64,000 bases of DNA from Gigaspora rosea (GCA_003550325.1 QKWP01000421.1:257205-321204); one strand, 5' to 3'. Positions 23,488 through 35,213 are shown, counted from the stretch's first letter. Program-made: numbers and translations. Notes: generated from the letters alone by a model not told the origin.

Positions 23488-23722
23488 TAGTGATGCCACC
23501 GAAATTGATTTTTGAAAAAGATCTATTTCGTCTTCATTAGAGAAAATTAAAATTTTTTATAAGAAAGAGCAAATAAAATTTATATAGATATGTTCCTTAT
23601 AATTTCGTCTATTCAAAAAAAATATCAAATAATTTCGTCTTTCAAGTAAAATAGGTCAAAAACAATTTCGTCTTCAAATTTTAATTTCGGGTTTTAGAAC
23701 CCAAAATAATTTCGTTCTCATG
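23488..23722. mobile_element. TA-flanked MITE (AACGAAATT-type) in LINE C
   Basis: 235 bp between TA dinucleotides (23486-23487 and 23723-23724), interrupting the region between the RT thumb and the knuckle of LINE C. The imperfect inverted ends share CGAAATT. The interior repeats GACGAAATT and TTTCGTCTTC. A related copy in opposite orientation starts at 53953 with ACATGAGGACGAAAG and shares the block CCTATTTTACTTGAAAG. Confidence 0.65.
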
Positions 23723-26373
23723 TATAGTAGGTACCTGGTTTCATGTTGCTTCTGAGTAATTCGATAACTCGCTTGGTTGAAATCTGCTTGCCTATCCATT
23801 GGTCTATCATAATTTCGGGTTCCTCCCATGGCCAGTTGAATTTAGCTAGGATTCTTCCTTTGACTCTTCCCCATGCTCTTATATATGGCTTCCATACGTT
23901 TGGCCAAGTTTTTAATTTAACTGGGTTTGCATTCAGGGCCTGTAGAGGTGAGATATCCCTCTTCTTCCTTAGCTCCTTTGCGATTATATCTCTTAGTGCT
24001 ACCGCCCATGTGCAGTTCTTCGTGACTAGGCTCTTCCAAACCATGATAAGTCTAGCGTCAAGAAGGTCCCTTAGAATCAGAGCCTTCAGTCCTAGATTCT
24101 TATGTGACTTTTGGAAAGTAGAGTATTTAGGCAACATTCTCGATTTCTGTTTAATCCAGAATAAGTGTTGATCATTAATTTATGCCAGCTGCTTCCTGTT
24201 CGGAGGGCATATATATGCTAAGTACCAGATCCGTGACAATATCTGAGAGTTGATTACCAGTATTTTCCCCTTGAAGGAGAGATTTCTTTTACCATATTTT
24301 TCTATTAATCTTTTAATTTCTTCAATTTTTTTAGCCCAGAAACCTTTTACGGGAGAGCCGTCTCTTTTTAATTTATGCCCTAAGATTTCTAGGGAGTCGT
24401 CTTCCCCACATTTGGCAAGCTCATCCTCCCCTTCTAGCTCTACTCTCTCTGTAGTTGAAGTCAACGGTATCAACTTAGTCTTTCTTTTATTAATCTTCGC
24501 ATTTGAAGCGGCTTCATAAGTACGTAGAAGATCCTTTAACCTCTTCCAATCTGAGCTCGAGCCCAGCCCAACAGTGAGATCGTTAGCGTAAGCCGCCAGT
24601 TTAAAGTATGAATTTCCCAGTGGCAGACCCCTGATTTGGTCTTTGATCTGTATTAGTAATAGTTCAAAAGCAATTATACTAAGAAAATGAGATCCATTCA
24701 AAGTCCAAATGACAAATATAAAATCGAGTTGTTTTTTTATATTACACCTGATCTAGCCAATAAGCGTCAGCTTTCTATTGTTTTGATTGTTTTTATTTTA
24801 TATTACACCTGATCTATCCAATCAGAATCTAGAATTTGTTAACACACAGACATCAGATACTCTATTGCTCCGTCTGTAATGTCCTTCAGACAATAAATAA
24901 CGGCGATAGGGGATCGCCCTGGTGTCCCCCTGCTAACTCTAAATGATTTTGAAATCTCATTGTTCCCTACAATATGAGCTTCTTGGTTTGCAAAGAAATT
25001 ATTTACCACCTTTATAAATGTGCTACTAAAGTTCATTTTCTCTAGGACCTTACTCAGATATGTATGATTGACTCTATCAAAAGCTTTCGCTTGATCAATC
25101 AGCACCAGCCAATGTTCATCTGATGTTTCCCTACTGGCCTTCATGGTAGTAATAATGTCCAGCACCGAGTCTGTGATTAGTCTACTGGCTACAAAGCCAT
25201 TTTGGTAGTTAGCAATGATTTCATTGCATATTGTGTTTAATCTTCCTGCCAAAATCTTCATGAAAATTTTTGCGTCGCTATTAACCAGAGAAATTGGTCG
25301 CCAGTTACCAACATCCTCCAGGTTTTCCTCTTTTTTGGGTATCAGGATTAAAATATTTTTGTGCCATGACGAAGGCATCCTGCTTTTTTTGATTACATTG
25401 TTAAACACTACCTCCAGTATTGGTGCCAGTTTTTACGCCAGTGCCTTATAAAATTCATAGGTTAGACCGTCGGTCCCTGGTGATTTATTTCCTGGTAGTT
25501 CCTGTATTGTCTGAAGTATTTCTTCTTTTTCTATTAGATGTATCAAGGTACGGTTCTATTCTTCACCGACCTGTGGAAGGTTATTTGTAATCCTGTTCAT
25601 TGCCACCATATCAATCTCTTCAGTTTCATAGAGCTTTTCGTAAAAATCTCTATGTGAAGCAGGGTGTCCCTTTCATAGTGACCGCTTTCTGGAGGTTTGA
25701 TCTTATCTTGACAACTTATTGATTTTCTGGCTTTATATTGGGCATAGAAGTATTTGGTGGAGCGCTCCCCTTTTTCTATCCATTTCGCTTTCGATCTTCT
25801 GCACCAGTTTTCTGACATTTTTTCCAGTTCTTCTTTTAACTGAATTCTGAAAGATTCTAGTTTATGACTGGCGACTTCGTCTGAGGGGTTTTTGGCCATA
25901 CTTATTGCACATTTTGTAATCCTCTTATGCAAAGTCTCAATCTTTTTCTCTGGTGGTTTCGGTCTTCTGAAAGCTCTAATAATTGACTGGATGTTTAACT
26001 TACAAAGGTCCCAGTTCTGTGTGGAACTCTCCTCCTCTAGTTTCCTTATTACCTCCTCCAAGATCCTTTCATTTTCTAGACTTTCTTTATCAAGCCTCCA
26101 TAGCGGGCTATGTCCGCTTTTACATGAAGACATGAGAGAACATTCTAGAACCAAATGATCTGAGTTGCCAAAGCATAGAGCAATCTACTGACTAGGTGCC
26201 CATATCCTTCCTCCACAAAGATATAATCTATACAAGTGGCAATTGTTTGTCCTCCTTGAGTGTTTTGGAAGTATGTTAAAAACGGTTTTTCCTCTGAGCA
26301 ATCTGCCACATTGATAAAGTCACGTGTTAGTTCTGCTAGCAGCTTCCTTGAAGGATCATGTTGAGAAGAAGCC

Positions 26374-26954
26374 TGACTGATCCGGTTATTTAGCGGGTCT
26401 AGGTTGGTGTTTAGATCTCCCGCCATAATATTTATTGCTCCTTGTTTTATCTCCGTGGTCAAAGATTTGAGAAACACTACTCTGTCTGGGGAGTTCAGCA
26501 GCGCATAGATATTAGTAATATGATAATCTTGTTCTTTAAAGGTAAATTCTGTCTCGATAATTCTTCCTCTGTGGGTTATTTTTGTATTAGAGAATTCTAT
26601 ATCCTTGTTGCCTGCCAGGATTGCTGCCTTGTTAGACCAAATTGACTCGTGTATCCACTGTTTNGGTGAAGCCTGACTGATCCGATTATTTAGCGGGTTT
26701 AGGTTGGTGTTCAGATCTCCCAACATAATATTTATTGCTTCTTGTTTTATTTCTGGGGTTCAAGATTTGATAAACACTGCTCTGTCTGGGGAATTCGGCG
26801 GCATATAAATATTAGTGATATGATAATCTTGTCCTTTAAAGGTAAATTCTGTCTCGATAATTCTTCCTCCATGGGTTATTTTTGTGTTAGAGAATTCTAT
26901 ATCCTTGTTGCCTGCCAGGATTGCTGCCTTGTTAGACCAAATTGACTCGTGTAT
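26374..26954 (-). repeat. Direct duplication of an endonuclease segment around a single N
   Basis: About 290 bases (GCCTGACTGATCCGRTTATT through GTGTATCCACTGTTT) occur twice in tandem, separated by the lone N at 26664. The copies differ at roughly 5 percent of sites. No other LINE copy here has this duplication, so either two allelic or paralogous contigs were joined or a local duplication occurred. Confidence 0.85.
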
Positions 26955-27173
26955 CCACTGTTTTTTCAGGAAGTTCTCCATGTTTTTATTATTTAGGTTG
27001 GTTTCTTGCAGACAAACGATGTCCAATTTGTATGATTTTATCAAAGTAAATGTATTTTTTTGCTTGCCTCTGTCATTTATCCCTTTCATGTTCAAGGTAG
27101 CTAATTTGAGCTTGATAATCTGAGGCATATTAACGTAAAGGGTTTGTGTTCCTAAACTAGTGTTGGAATTGGT

Positions 27174-28743
27174 TCACTGTCCCTTTATGGATATAAGGGG
27201 CAGATCTCCTATTGCTTTCTTCTTACTAATTCCTCCTTTTTTGGTAACGGGTTTCTTATACGTTACTGTCGTAAACCCATCCTTCTCCAGGTCTGAAGTG
27301 TATTCTTTTTCGGCATCCACCATAGGGAGGTCTGCCTTAATTAGTTCTATGTTCTCATTCGGGTCTTTGAAGTTCCCAGGGTTGTCGTACATTTCTGACA
27401 ACTCGTTACGAGTAACTTCCGTTTCTTCCTGATTTGTTGCCATAGCTGCCTCTTTGTTTATGGGAGGTTGTGTTTTTGTTTGAGACTTTTCTTCAGTTAC
27501 CTTTTCTGTAGCTATCGCGCCTGATTCTATTTGTCTGATATGTTCATGTGCTTCCGTTTGCATATCATCTGATGTGGGAGAAGTGGAGGCCTCCTCCCCT
27601 TGCATATTATCAGATTCTTCAACTGCTTCAATAATATTTTTCTGGTTGTAAAGCCTGCTTCTTGCTGCAACAAATGCCTGCAACCGCTGGCAATCTTTCC
27701 TAATGTGTCTCTCCTTCTCACAGAAGTAACAGACTTTATACGCTGATTTCCATTCTGTAGTAACCTTATTATCCCAGACATGAGTAAACCTGGGTATCCT
27801 AGCCTCAAGGTCGTATCTTCTGTAGTTTCAAAAATAACGATCCATTGGTCGGTAGTGTAGGGAGTTCCGTTGATTAGCAATGGCTTGATTGACATGATTT
27901 TCCCGACCCTCTCAAAAGCTTCTAGGAGAGCCTTCAAGACCTTTTCCTTCTTGCCAAGTGGGACGTTTCTGCATCTAATTGACAGGAATGTTTTCCTAGT
28001 GTCCATTGGAATGTACTCGAAGACGTTCTATTCATTATCTCAATGCCTTTCGCTGCGTACTGTTTCTGGGTATCCTTATCATTGAAAGTAATTTCTAGGT
28101 GTGTTCTGCGTCCTCTTGTAAAGTGTTGCTTTGCTGCGCAAATATCGAATCCTGCTGTTTTGAATACCGATTCCATGATTTTATTGAAAGAACAAAGTAG
28201 GTTGCTTATTTTAACTATTAATGCATTTTCATTCATGGACTTGATTGTCCTCTGGGGCGAGAAAGACGAGAAACTCTTTTCAATTTCGAGAACAGATAGG
28301 TCTATTGCCTATCCAGCGTAGAACCTTTCCCTTTGGAGCTCTCATCTTTACTAACTTCCTCACGTAGGGATTCCAATGAAGCTTCTGCCTTGACTTCCGT
28401 GCCCGAAGTCTCTTCCATGTCGAAAAATTCTACCTTTTCGTTCAAAAATTCCTCTCTTGCTTTTTCATCAGTCGCTTCCTTGTTTATCGACCTGATTTTC
28501 TTTACTGCCATATCGATGTCTTTTGTTGTTTGCTCCTTTGAGAGAGGAGACGTTATATTTGTGATGTCATTTAGATTATTTTGACTCTTCTATCATCATG
28601 TCGTCCCAGCTCTCTTTTTGCATTTCTGTCTTGTTCCATGTATTAATATACGTAGTTTTTGGTGCTGAGTTGACGAGTTCTGTTTGTTTTGTCGTACTTT
28701 TGTTTGGTTTTTTTCTTTTAACCATTTTTTCCACTTCGTCCAT
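27174..28743 (-). pseudogene. LINE C ORF1 (CCHC protein), few breaks
   Basis: It starts near 28743 with a basic N-terminus (MVKRKKPNKS at 28725) and the SWDDM form of the N-terminal motif. A Glu-rich stretch follows (28302-28511), then the central domain (NENALIVKISNLLCSF, 27934-28236; NVPLGKKEKVLKALLEAF, 27527-28006). The knuckle CYFCEKERHIRKDC (about 27692-27742) has all four ligands. The acidic tail ends in DGFTTVTYKKPVTKK (27174-27683). Three frameshifts break it. ORF2 starts about 45 bases downstream of its end. Confidence 0.85.
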
Positions 28744-28906
28744 ACTACAAGTCTTCTCTAGTCTACGTTTTTTGTTCCTATGGGGGACAAGCCCCTGTTT
28801 CGTTGTGTTTTGTAAACTTTTCTGTTAAGATGTACGCTTGTATCTTTGAAAAATAAAATACCCGTCTCCTGCTTTACATGGTCAGGAGAGAGTGTGTGTA
28901 GATCTT

Positions 28907-30097
28907 GAGCTGGTTGAATTTAAAAATACGGCATAGGGCAATTACTATGGCTCTAGTTTGTGATTGCTGTTTGATAGGAAGATCAAAGGGAAGAATCTTT
29001 TTCATCTCTGCTGAGATTTGACTAGGGTGCTCAGGGAGGGGTGTGAGCCTGTCTTTAAATGCTTTGAGTATGTTTGCTTTGATTGCTTTGTATATCTTCT
29101 TGGCTTCAGTTCTGATTTGTATGAATCTGCTGGCATACTGTATATACTCGTATACAGTCTTAGGTGTGAACTTCCCAATGTTTGTATTGGAGAGAAACTG
29201 TGTGATAAGCAACCTTAAGCATGCTGCCTATAGTATTATGGATCTCACAGTTAGTGAATGTAATCTCATTGTCTGCCTTATAGGTCTTAAGGGCATCTGC
29301 AAACAGCTTTTTATATTCTTTTTGGTGAGTCGGAGTAGTGTTGCAGTTTCTTGTAAAGGTTGTGAAGAACCTAATGTCACGATAAACAAATTTGAGGCGA
29401 ATGGCTTCTGGAATGTAAAAATTGGTCAATAGTTTGTGGCTGGTAAAGAGGTAGATACCATTTACATCAGTGAGTGCATTTGTGATCTTTTCATATGTCC
29501 AGGTTAGTGTATTGAAGTCTGTTTCGCAAGGTGTTGCTATTTTATCTTGTACTTCCTGAGCCCATTCCATACTATCTAGGTTATCGAATGAAGGGAGATG
29601 GAGGTCGTGTTTGGCAACTTGGCTATATAGAGGTCTTTTGCTATCCGGTTTGCTCAGTGCTGATGTTTTGGTAGCTTTGTGAGGTTGGGAGAGATGATTC
29701 TTGTGCGTTTCCTGCTATTCGCAACTACAGGTACTTCTAGTAGTAGCTGGGGTTTAGCTAAGGCTGAGATGGTAAACATGGGTTTGGTGATTAGACCCGT
29801 GGGAGTTATTGGCCGGTGTATGCTTGTAGTGAGAATAGATGTGTGGATCGTGCCACTCATCTCTTGTGCTACTGTATTGTCTGTTGTGTTCATATTATTT
29901 GTACTGTTGTTTACATTACTGCCACTGTCTGGGCTGCTTGTGGTTTGTAACACCTGAATGGTGTTTAAGTCATTGGTGCTTGCGGTTGACTCGTTATCAG
30001 TTTCTATATCATAATAGAGCTGTACGGAATAAGGGGAAGTTCTGTGGATAGTTTAGATTTTGTGTAGGGTGTATGCTTTCTTCGTATATTTTGGTTA
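28907..30097 (-). pseudogene. Unrecognised split gene, central segment
   Basis: This is the largest part of the unknown gene. Read leftward, a Ser/Thr/Asn-rich region (29654-29953, SGSNVNNSTNNMN, then SRKRTR) is followed after a frameshift by MEWAQEVQDKIA and WTYEKITNALTDVNGIYLF (29160-29570). After a second frameshift comes FTPKTVYEYIQYASRF and ILPFDLPIKQQSQTR (28874-29212), up to the LINE C insertion. A low-complexity linker followed by a helical basic domain is all that can be described. No transposase triad, RT motif or zinc finger was seen, so I do not assign a function. Confidence 0.5.
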
Positions 30098-31008
30098 GGG
30101 AGCTTCCAGAAATCAGCTGATTTTTGTTTATTATGAGCCTACCCACACCTGATACCCCAATTAGCCAATCAGATTTTACAATTATTAAAAAGTTAAATAT
30201 AACATTTAATAGTAAATAACTTTTGATCTACTGAACCAAATTTGATGATTCAACTACCAAAATGATCCTTTCAATGAGAGGATTCTAGTGAGCCCAAAAT
30301 TATTAAAATCCAATCACAGGGTCCTGTGATCGGAATAGATTTGTGTACTATAAAAGTTCTATAATTTATTAAATAATTATAACCCATTTTATAGTAACAC
30401 AAATTTATTTCGATCTTAGGATCCTGTGATGTGATTGGATTTTAACGATTTTGGGCTTGTTAGAATCCTCTCATTGTGAGGATCATTTTGGTAGTAAAAT
30501 CATCAAAATCGGCCCAGTAGATCAGAAGTTATTAACAATTAAAATTTAATATTTAACTGTTAATAACTTCTAATCTACTGGGCCGATTTCGATGATTTTA
30601 CTACCAAATTGATCCTCTCAATGAGAGGATTCTAACAAGCCCAAAATCGTTAAAATCCAATCACAGGATCATAAGATCGAAATAAATTTGTGTTTCTATA
30701 AATGAATTATAGAACTTTTATAGTAACACAAATCTATTCCGATCACAGGATCCTGTGATTGGATTTTAACAATTTTGGGCTCGCAAGAATCCTCTCATTG
30801 AGAGGATCATTTTGGTAGTTGAATCATCAAATTTGGTCCAGTAGATCAAAAGTTATTAATTATTAAATATTATTCATAAATCTATAATTTTGGTCAAAAA
30901 TAATTTTACAACTTTGGCCGGAATTATGAAATTTTGGCCGGAATTACACCTGATACTTTAGCTGACCCACCCACCCACCCAGAAATCAGCTGATTTCTGG
31001 AAGCTCCC
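30098..31008. mobile_element. Harbinger-like foldback element (TTA target)
   Basis: 911 bp with 26-bp inverted ends GGGAGCTTCCAGAAATCAGC... and a 3-bp TTA flank on each side (30095-30097 and 31009-31011). A three-base TTA/TAA duplication fits the PIF/Harbinger superfamily. It splits the unknown minus-strand gene. The interior has no ORF and is mostly the nested palindrome at 30215-30857. Confidence 0.75.
30215..30857. repeat. Nested palindrome, 643 bp
   Basis: Symmetric about 30536, with each half again folding on itself. Modules such as TGAGAGGATTCT, AATCCAATCACAGGATCC, TAGATCARAAGTTATTAA and TTTGGTAGT recur in alternating orientation. The architecture matches the nested palindrome at 13591-14281 although the sequence is different; both reuse a GATGATT plus TACCA core. 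Confidence 0.85.
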
Positions 31009-31324
31009 TTATAGCTGCAATGTCACAGGTGCGTGTTGATGCAAGCTGCTTTGTATAGATGTTTATTACACCGCTTTTTCGTGATGAGAGGTTCAATAGG
31101 ATTGACTGGTTGGGGTTCTCGTGTTTACAGATTAGCGATCTTGCCAAATTTGGTAATATTTGTGTAGAAGAGGAACCTGTCTGCGTACTTTGGGATAGGT
31201 GTGGGTCAAAATCCTGACAAACAGAATCCTGAAAGGTAATCCTGACAAAAAAATCCTGACAATTAAAAATCCTAACAGTTAAAAATCCCAACAACATAAA
31301 TTGATAATCTTGATAATCTATCAA
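31009..31324 (-). pseudogene. Unrecognised split gene, N-terminal segment
   Basis: An open stretch reads SSSTQILPNLARSL, NQSILLNLSSRKSG, NIYTKQLASTRTCDIAA up to the Harbinger-like insertion. Upstream, near 31200-31290, are six short AATCCTGACA-type repeats that probably do not code, so the true start is unclear. It continues at 28907-30097. Confidence 0.4.
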
Positions 31325-31489
31325 AGCATGGTTTTGATAAAAATAAACACTAATCTAACTCTAACTCTAAAGAACCTTAAAAATTTATGTTTATATTTGT
31401 TATAATAAGTAGCTTTCCTTGTTTTTTTCCATTTCACTAACGTTCTTTTGTAGGTTCGTGTTTCTCCAGGAAATGGGAATTTAGTTGAT

Positions 31490-32995
31490 TTGGGCTTTCT
31501 CTTCTTTCTTGTGTTTGTGATTCGCCGGGATTGGTGATTTGGATTTACTTTTCTTTCTTGTGCTAGTGCTTCTCTGGGTTTGGTGTTTTGGATTTTAGTA
31601 AATTTCCTTACTGTTTTCCATTTTCAATGCTTTGAACTAATATTTCTTTCTTTTGTAGGATCTTTGCCAGGAATGGTGATTTGGACTTTCTCTCCTTTCT
31701 TGTGTTTGTTCTTCGCTGGGTCTGGTGATTTGGACTTGCCTTTCTTTCTTGAGGTTGTTCTTCACCAGGTTTACTGATTTAGACTTGCTTTCCTTTCTTG
31801 TGGTTGTACTTCTCCAGGTTTGATGATTTGGACTTGCTTTCCTTTCTTGTGCTTGTTCTTCCCGGGTTTGGTGCTTTGGACTTTCTCTCCTTTCTTGTGT
31901 TTGTTCTTCGCCAGATTTGGTGCTTTGGACTCCTTCTTTTCTTGTGTTTATTGGACTTTCTCTCTTTCTTGTGTTTGTTCTTCGCCGGGTTTGGTGATTT
32001 GGACTTGCTTTTTTTTCAGTGATTTGGACTTTCTTGTGTTTCATTGAGAATGGTACTTTGGACTTGACTGTAGTGATAAGTAATTTTTCTTGTTGTTTTT
32101 CCTTTTTCAATGCTTTGAACTAACATTTCTTTCTTTTGTAGGTTCTTCGCCAGGTTTGGTGCTTTGGACTTTCTCCTCTTTCTTGTGTTTGTTCTTTGCC
32201 GGGTTTAGTGATTTGGAATTTCTTTCCTCTCTTGTGTTTGTTTTTCAGTGATTTGGACTTTCTTGTGTTTCATTGGGAATAGTGTTTTGGACTTGACTGT
32301 AGTGATAAGTAAATTTCCTTGTTGTTTTTCATTTTTCAATGCTTTGAACTAACATTTCTCTATTTTGTAGGTTCTTTGCCAGGAATGGTAATTTGGACTT
32401 TCTCTTCTTTCTTGTATTTGTTCTTAGCTGGAGTGATGCTTTGGACCTTCCTTCCTTTCTTGTGTTTGTTTTTCACCGGAATGGTGATTTAGACTTTCTC
32501 TTCTTTTTTGTATTTGTTCTTTGCCGGGGTTTGGTAATTTGGACTTTTTTCCTTTCTTGTGTTTGTTTTTCACCAGGAATGGTGATTTAGACTTTCTCTC
32601 CTTTCTTTGTTTGTTCTTCGCCGGGTTTGATAATTTGGACTTTCTTTTCTTTCTTGTGTTTGTTCTTCATCAGGTTTGGCTATTCGGACTTTCTTTCTTT
32701 TCTTGTGTTTCACTAGGAATAGTGCTTTGGATTTGATTGTAGTAATAAGTAACTTTCTTTACTGTTTTTCATTTTTCAATTCTTTGAACTAACATTTCTT
32801 TCTTTCATAGGCTCTTTGCTGGGAATGGTGATTTGGACTTTCTCTCCTTTCTTGTATTTGCGCTTCACCGGGAATGGTGATTTGGACTTTCTTTCTTTTC
32901 TCGTGTTTGTTCTTCACCAAAATGGTGATTTGGACTTTCTTTCCTTTCTTGTATTTGTTCTTCACCGGAATTGGTGATTTAGACTTTTTCAATTA
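31490..32995 (-). repeat. Minisatellite of about 50-60 bp with higher-order structure
   Basis: Units of the type GGTGATTTGGACTTTCTC-TCCTTTCTTGTGTTTGTTC-TTCGCCGGG repeat some 25 times with length variation. A longer spacer, CAATGCTTTGAACTAACATTTC, recurs near 31626, 32110, 32345 and 32777, giving a higher-order period of roughly 235 to 480 bases. Minus-strand ORFs (31637-32110, 32789-32992) encode KSPNHxxxxEEQTQERRE-like repeats; I regard them as repeat-driven, although a tandem-repeat protein cannot be excluded. Confidence 0.8.
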
Positions 32996-33087
32996 ATTTT
33001 GCTTTATAGATTTGTGCTTTGTCGCTTATCATGTTCAATTCATTCTTTCAGCTTAAATAGCACTCTTTTTTGGTTGCACATTTTTTA

Positions 33088-33118
33088 GAGTTAGGGTTAG
33101 GATTTAGAGTTAGGGTTG
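33088..33118 (+). repeat. Telomere-like TTAGGG-type tract
   Basis: About 30 bases of AGAGTTAGGGTTAGGATTTAG follow the minisatellite. Inverted partner words CTAACTCTAACTCTAAAG occur at about 31355-31372 on its other side, so the array is bracketed by telomere-like words facing outward. 33119-33352 shows no gene. Confidence 0.55.
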
Positions 33119-34069
33119 CTAATAAAAGAGTACATGTGGAATTTTATTCGGCTTACCAATTACATGATTCCTATTTTTATTTTATTTATTTATTTGTTTA
33201 TATAACACTAATACATAATGTAAATTTTATTGCTAAATCAGAATTGTATTACATTGTACTGTATCTCCGAGATGGACCTTACCAAAATGACTTATAGAGA
33301 AAGGTTGTATGCTATTCCACAGAGAAACACTATTAATGTACAATTTTGTCGATTATTGATTAGTATCTAGCCTTTTTTCTTTTTCAATGGTACCGTTTTT
33401 TGGTTTTAAACGCTGTGTGCCATGGAAAATAGCCTCGGTTTGATATTCAACTTGTTGTTGCTCCTTTTGGAATTCAGTAACAATGGTATAAACACCCACG
33501 TGGGATAGGCCAACCAAATTTTTCCAATGTCGGTGCCAAGCCTCAACAATATTTGATGTTCTAGGAACACCTATTTCCATAGAGTCATGCACAGACCATA
33601 CCACATTTGTGGTAGAAAAAGAGGTGGTGCGTGACTAAGAGTACCATTACGCATTTGTCGTCTTACCTTTCCATGCACGTAATTGTCTTCAAACTATTGT
33701 ACTACTTCATTTGTTTCTGGAAGCATTTTTTCTTTTAAAACATCAAATGCCACAGGAATTTCATTTGATGGCAGGAATGCTAATACAAATAGTTGCCGTA
33801 GGTTGATGCTCAAATTCTCATCAATACCATACTGAGTTGATAGCCCACATTATTGTATCTTTCTCCAGCCACTTTGTCCTAGGTGAAAGAAGCATTCTTT
33901 GTTGTGAACATCAGGAAACTCATCGTGAGATGCACTAATTGCAGCAAGTTCAAAATCTGTAAGTAGAGCTGCAGACATTAGAATATCAATAAACATTTAC
34001 TAAGACGTTTGACGTGACATTTAATATGATTATATATAAATTTTATATGACGTGAAGAGTGACGTACTA

Positions 34070-34240
34070 GAGTTGTTGGTGAAACTAGTTAGTTTCACCA
34101 GGACCATCCGGTGCACTATGGTGCACCATTGATGCACCGTTGAAGATTTGAGTTTTTTATAATTATCGGTACACTAGTTTTGGTGCACCAGTCTTGGTGC
34201 ACTACGGTTCTCCATTAAAGATTTGTTTCACCTGCAACTC
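34070..34240. mobile_element. 171-bp TA-flanked MITE in the MULE transposase
   Basis: Inverted ends GAGTTGTTGGTGAAAC and GTTTCACCTGCAACTC (two mismatches), with TA on both sides (34068-34069, 34241-34242). The interior is built of GGTGCACCAT-like palindromic words. It splits the transposase between VCYRV and the ILMSAALLTDFE segment. Confidence 0.7.
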
Positions 34241-34470
34241 TATAACATACTACCTTGAACCTTCTAAATGTTTGCAGCTCTATCTGTAAGAGTCTTAACA
34301 AAATATTACTCTCTTCTGCAAATTCAATTAAATCTTGAAATAACACTCTATATAATTCTTCTGATTTTTTTGTCATTAAAGCATATACCAACGGAAGAAC
34401 TCTTGAGTTATCCACAATGCCAATAGGAGCATGGATTGTATACAATTGGCGAAAAATAGTTGGGACAGTC

Positions 34471-35213
34471 TTAAGGGTAGGGTATTTCATGTGATCTACA
34501 TTATAACATTATAGTAAAATAACGGGCATAGCTACAAGATGTAGATCATTAGTACAACAAACTAACCATAGTAACTTATTGTATATCAGCCAATTAAATT
34601 GTTACATTGACTATGAACAGAAATTAAATATCTTTCGAACTATAATAATTTTTTTTTACTTTAACTAATTTTTACTGATATAATAATAAATATACGTATT
34701 ACAATTAAAAATTTTAGCCTTTTACAACTATCTAATTTGACCGTCACCCATGTTTTAATATGACTATATAATCTATAAATAGATCTATTAATAAACGCTT
34801 TTTTTACAAATAGTCTCTAGCTAACCCCCAAAACTTTCTAAACATTATAGTTTTTCGCAATATAATTAATTGTAAACAAGTGATTGAAATCATTATCTAC
34901 TAAATTTTTTTAAAAAAAATTATTATTTAATAAAATTTGCTTGTAATGCGTATTTTTGAAGCCCAATGCGGTAAAGTTAACTTTGCCTTTTTCCTAAATA
35001 AACCTTTTTTAAGCCAACTTGCTAATAGAAAACAACTTACTGTTGAGTACACAAGCCTTTGAACAATCAAAAAACATCTTTTTTGATGATATTAAACTAT
35101 TGATGAAAAATTTTTAAACATCACGAGTTTGTGAAAGCTTTTATAAGGGCTGAGTTCCATGATCTGCATGAAATTATATATTTATAACGTGACATAAAAT
35201 TCCCTACCCTTAA
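34471..35213. mobile_element. TTAA-flanked element 2 in the MULE transposase
   Basis: 743 bp bounded by TTAA at 34471-34474 and 35210-35213, with ends TTAAGGGTAGGG matching the other two TTAA elements. Dropping the insert and one TTAA turns the transposase into DGTFK-TVPTIF, the expected MULE motif, so the insertion is certain. The interior is AT-rich without an ORF and longer than the 507- and 489-bp relatives. Confidence 0.85.

Larger units (their letters stand above)
22950..27128 (-). pseudogene. LINE C ORF2 (APE endonuclease, RT, zinc knuckle), broken
   Basis: It starts at 27128 (KLKLATLNMKGIND, CLQETNLNNKN). The endonuclease segment is duplicated (26374-26663 and 26666-26954) around one N, so its true layout is uncertain. 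CIDYIFVEEGYGH follows near 26200, then the linker with RSTKYFYAQYK (25597-26154) and RT motifs (ILIPKKEEN, WRPISLVNSD, IDQAKAFDRVNH at 24839-25408). The GDPLSP region is disrupted. The catalytic box reads YAND instead of YADD (24180-24701), which removes a metal-binding Asp. The C-terminal knuckle CPWCEGSTQSREHFGITC is at 23201-23467. Not functional. Confidence 0.85.
22862..28906 (-). mobile_element. LINE C, full-length non-LTR retrotransposon
   Basis: The poly(A) (as T) is at 22862-22869, the 3' stem-loop GTGC/GCGC at 22874-22886 and AATAAA at 22889-22894. The 5' end at 28906 starts AGATCTACACACACTCTC, with hairpins TCTCCTG/CAGGAGA and GGGGCTTGTCCCC (28783-28795). Target duplication GAGCTGGTT lies at 22851-22859 and 28907-28915; it extends to about 13 bases with one mismatch. 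Internal defects are a 235-bp TA element (23488-23722), a disrupted RT near 24690-24900, and a duplicated endonuclease segment joined by an N (26664). Confidence 0.9.

Noticed and set aside
21843..31324. Viral origin of the unknown split gene
   Set aside because: No capsid, polymerase, helicase or packaging motif was seen; host or transposon origin is at least as likely, so no such claim is made.
31637..32110. Minus-strand ORF with repeated EEQTQERRESPNH-like units
   Set aside because: Matches the DNA minisatellite period; frame breaks between units and no surrounding gene structure, so treated as non-coding.
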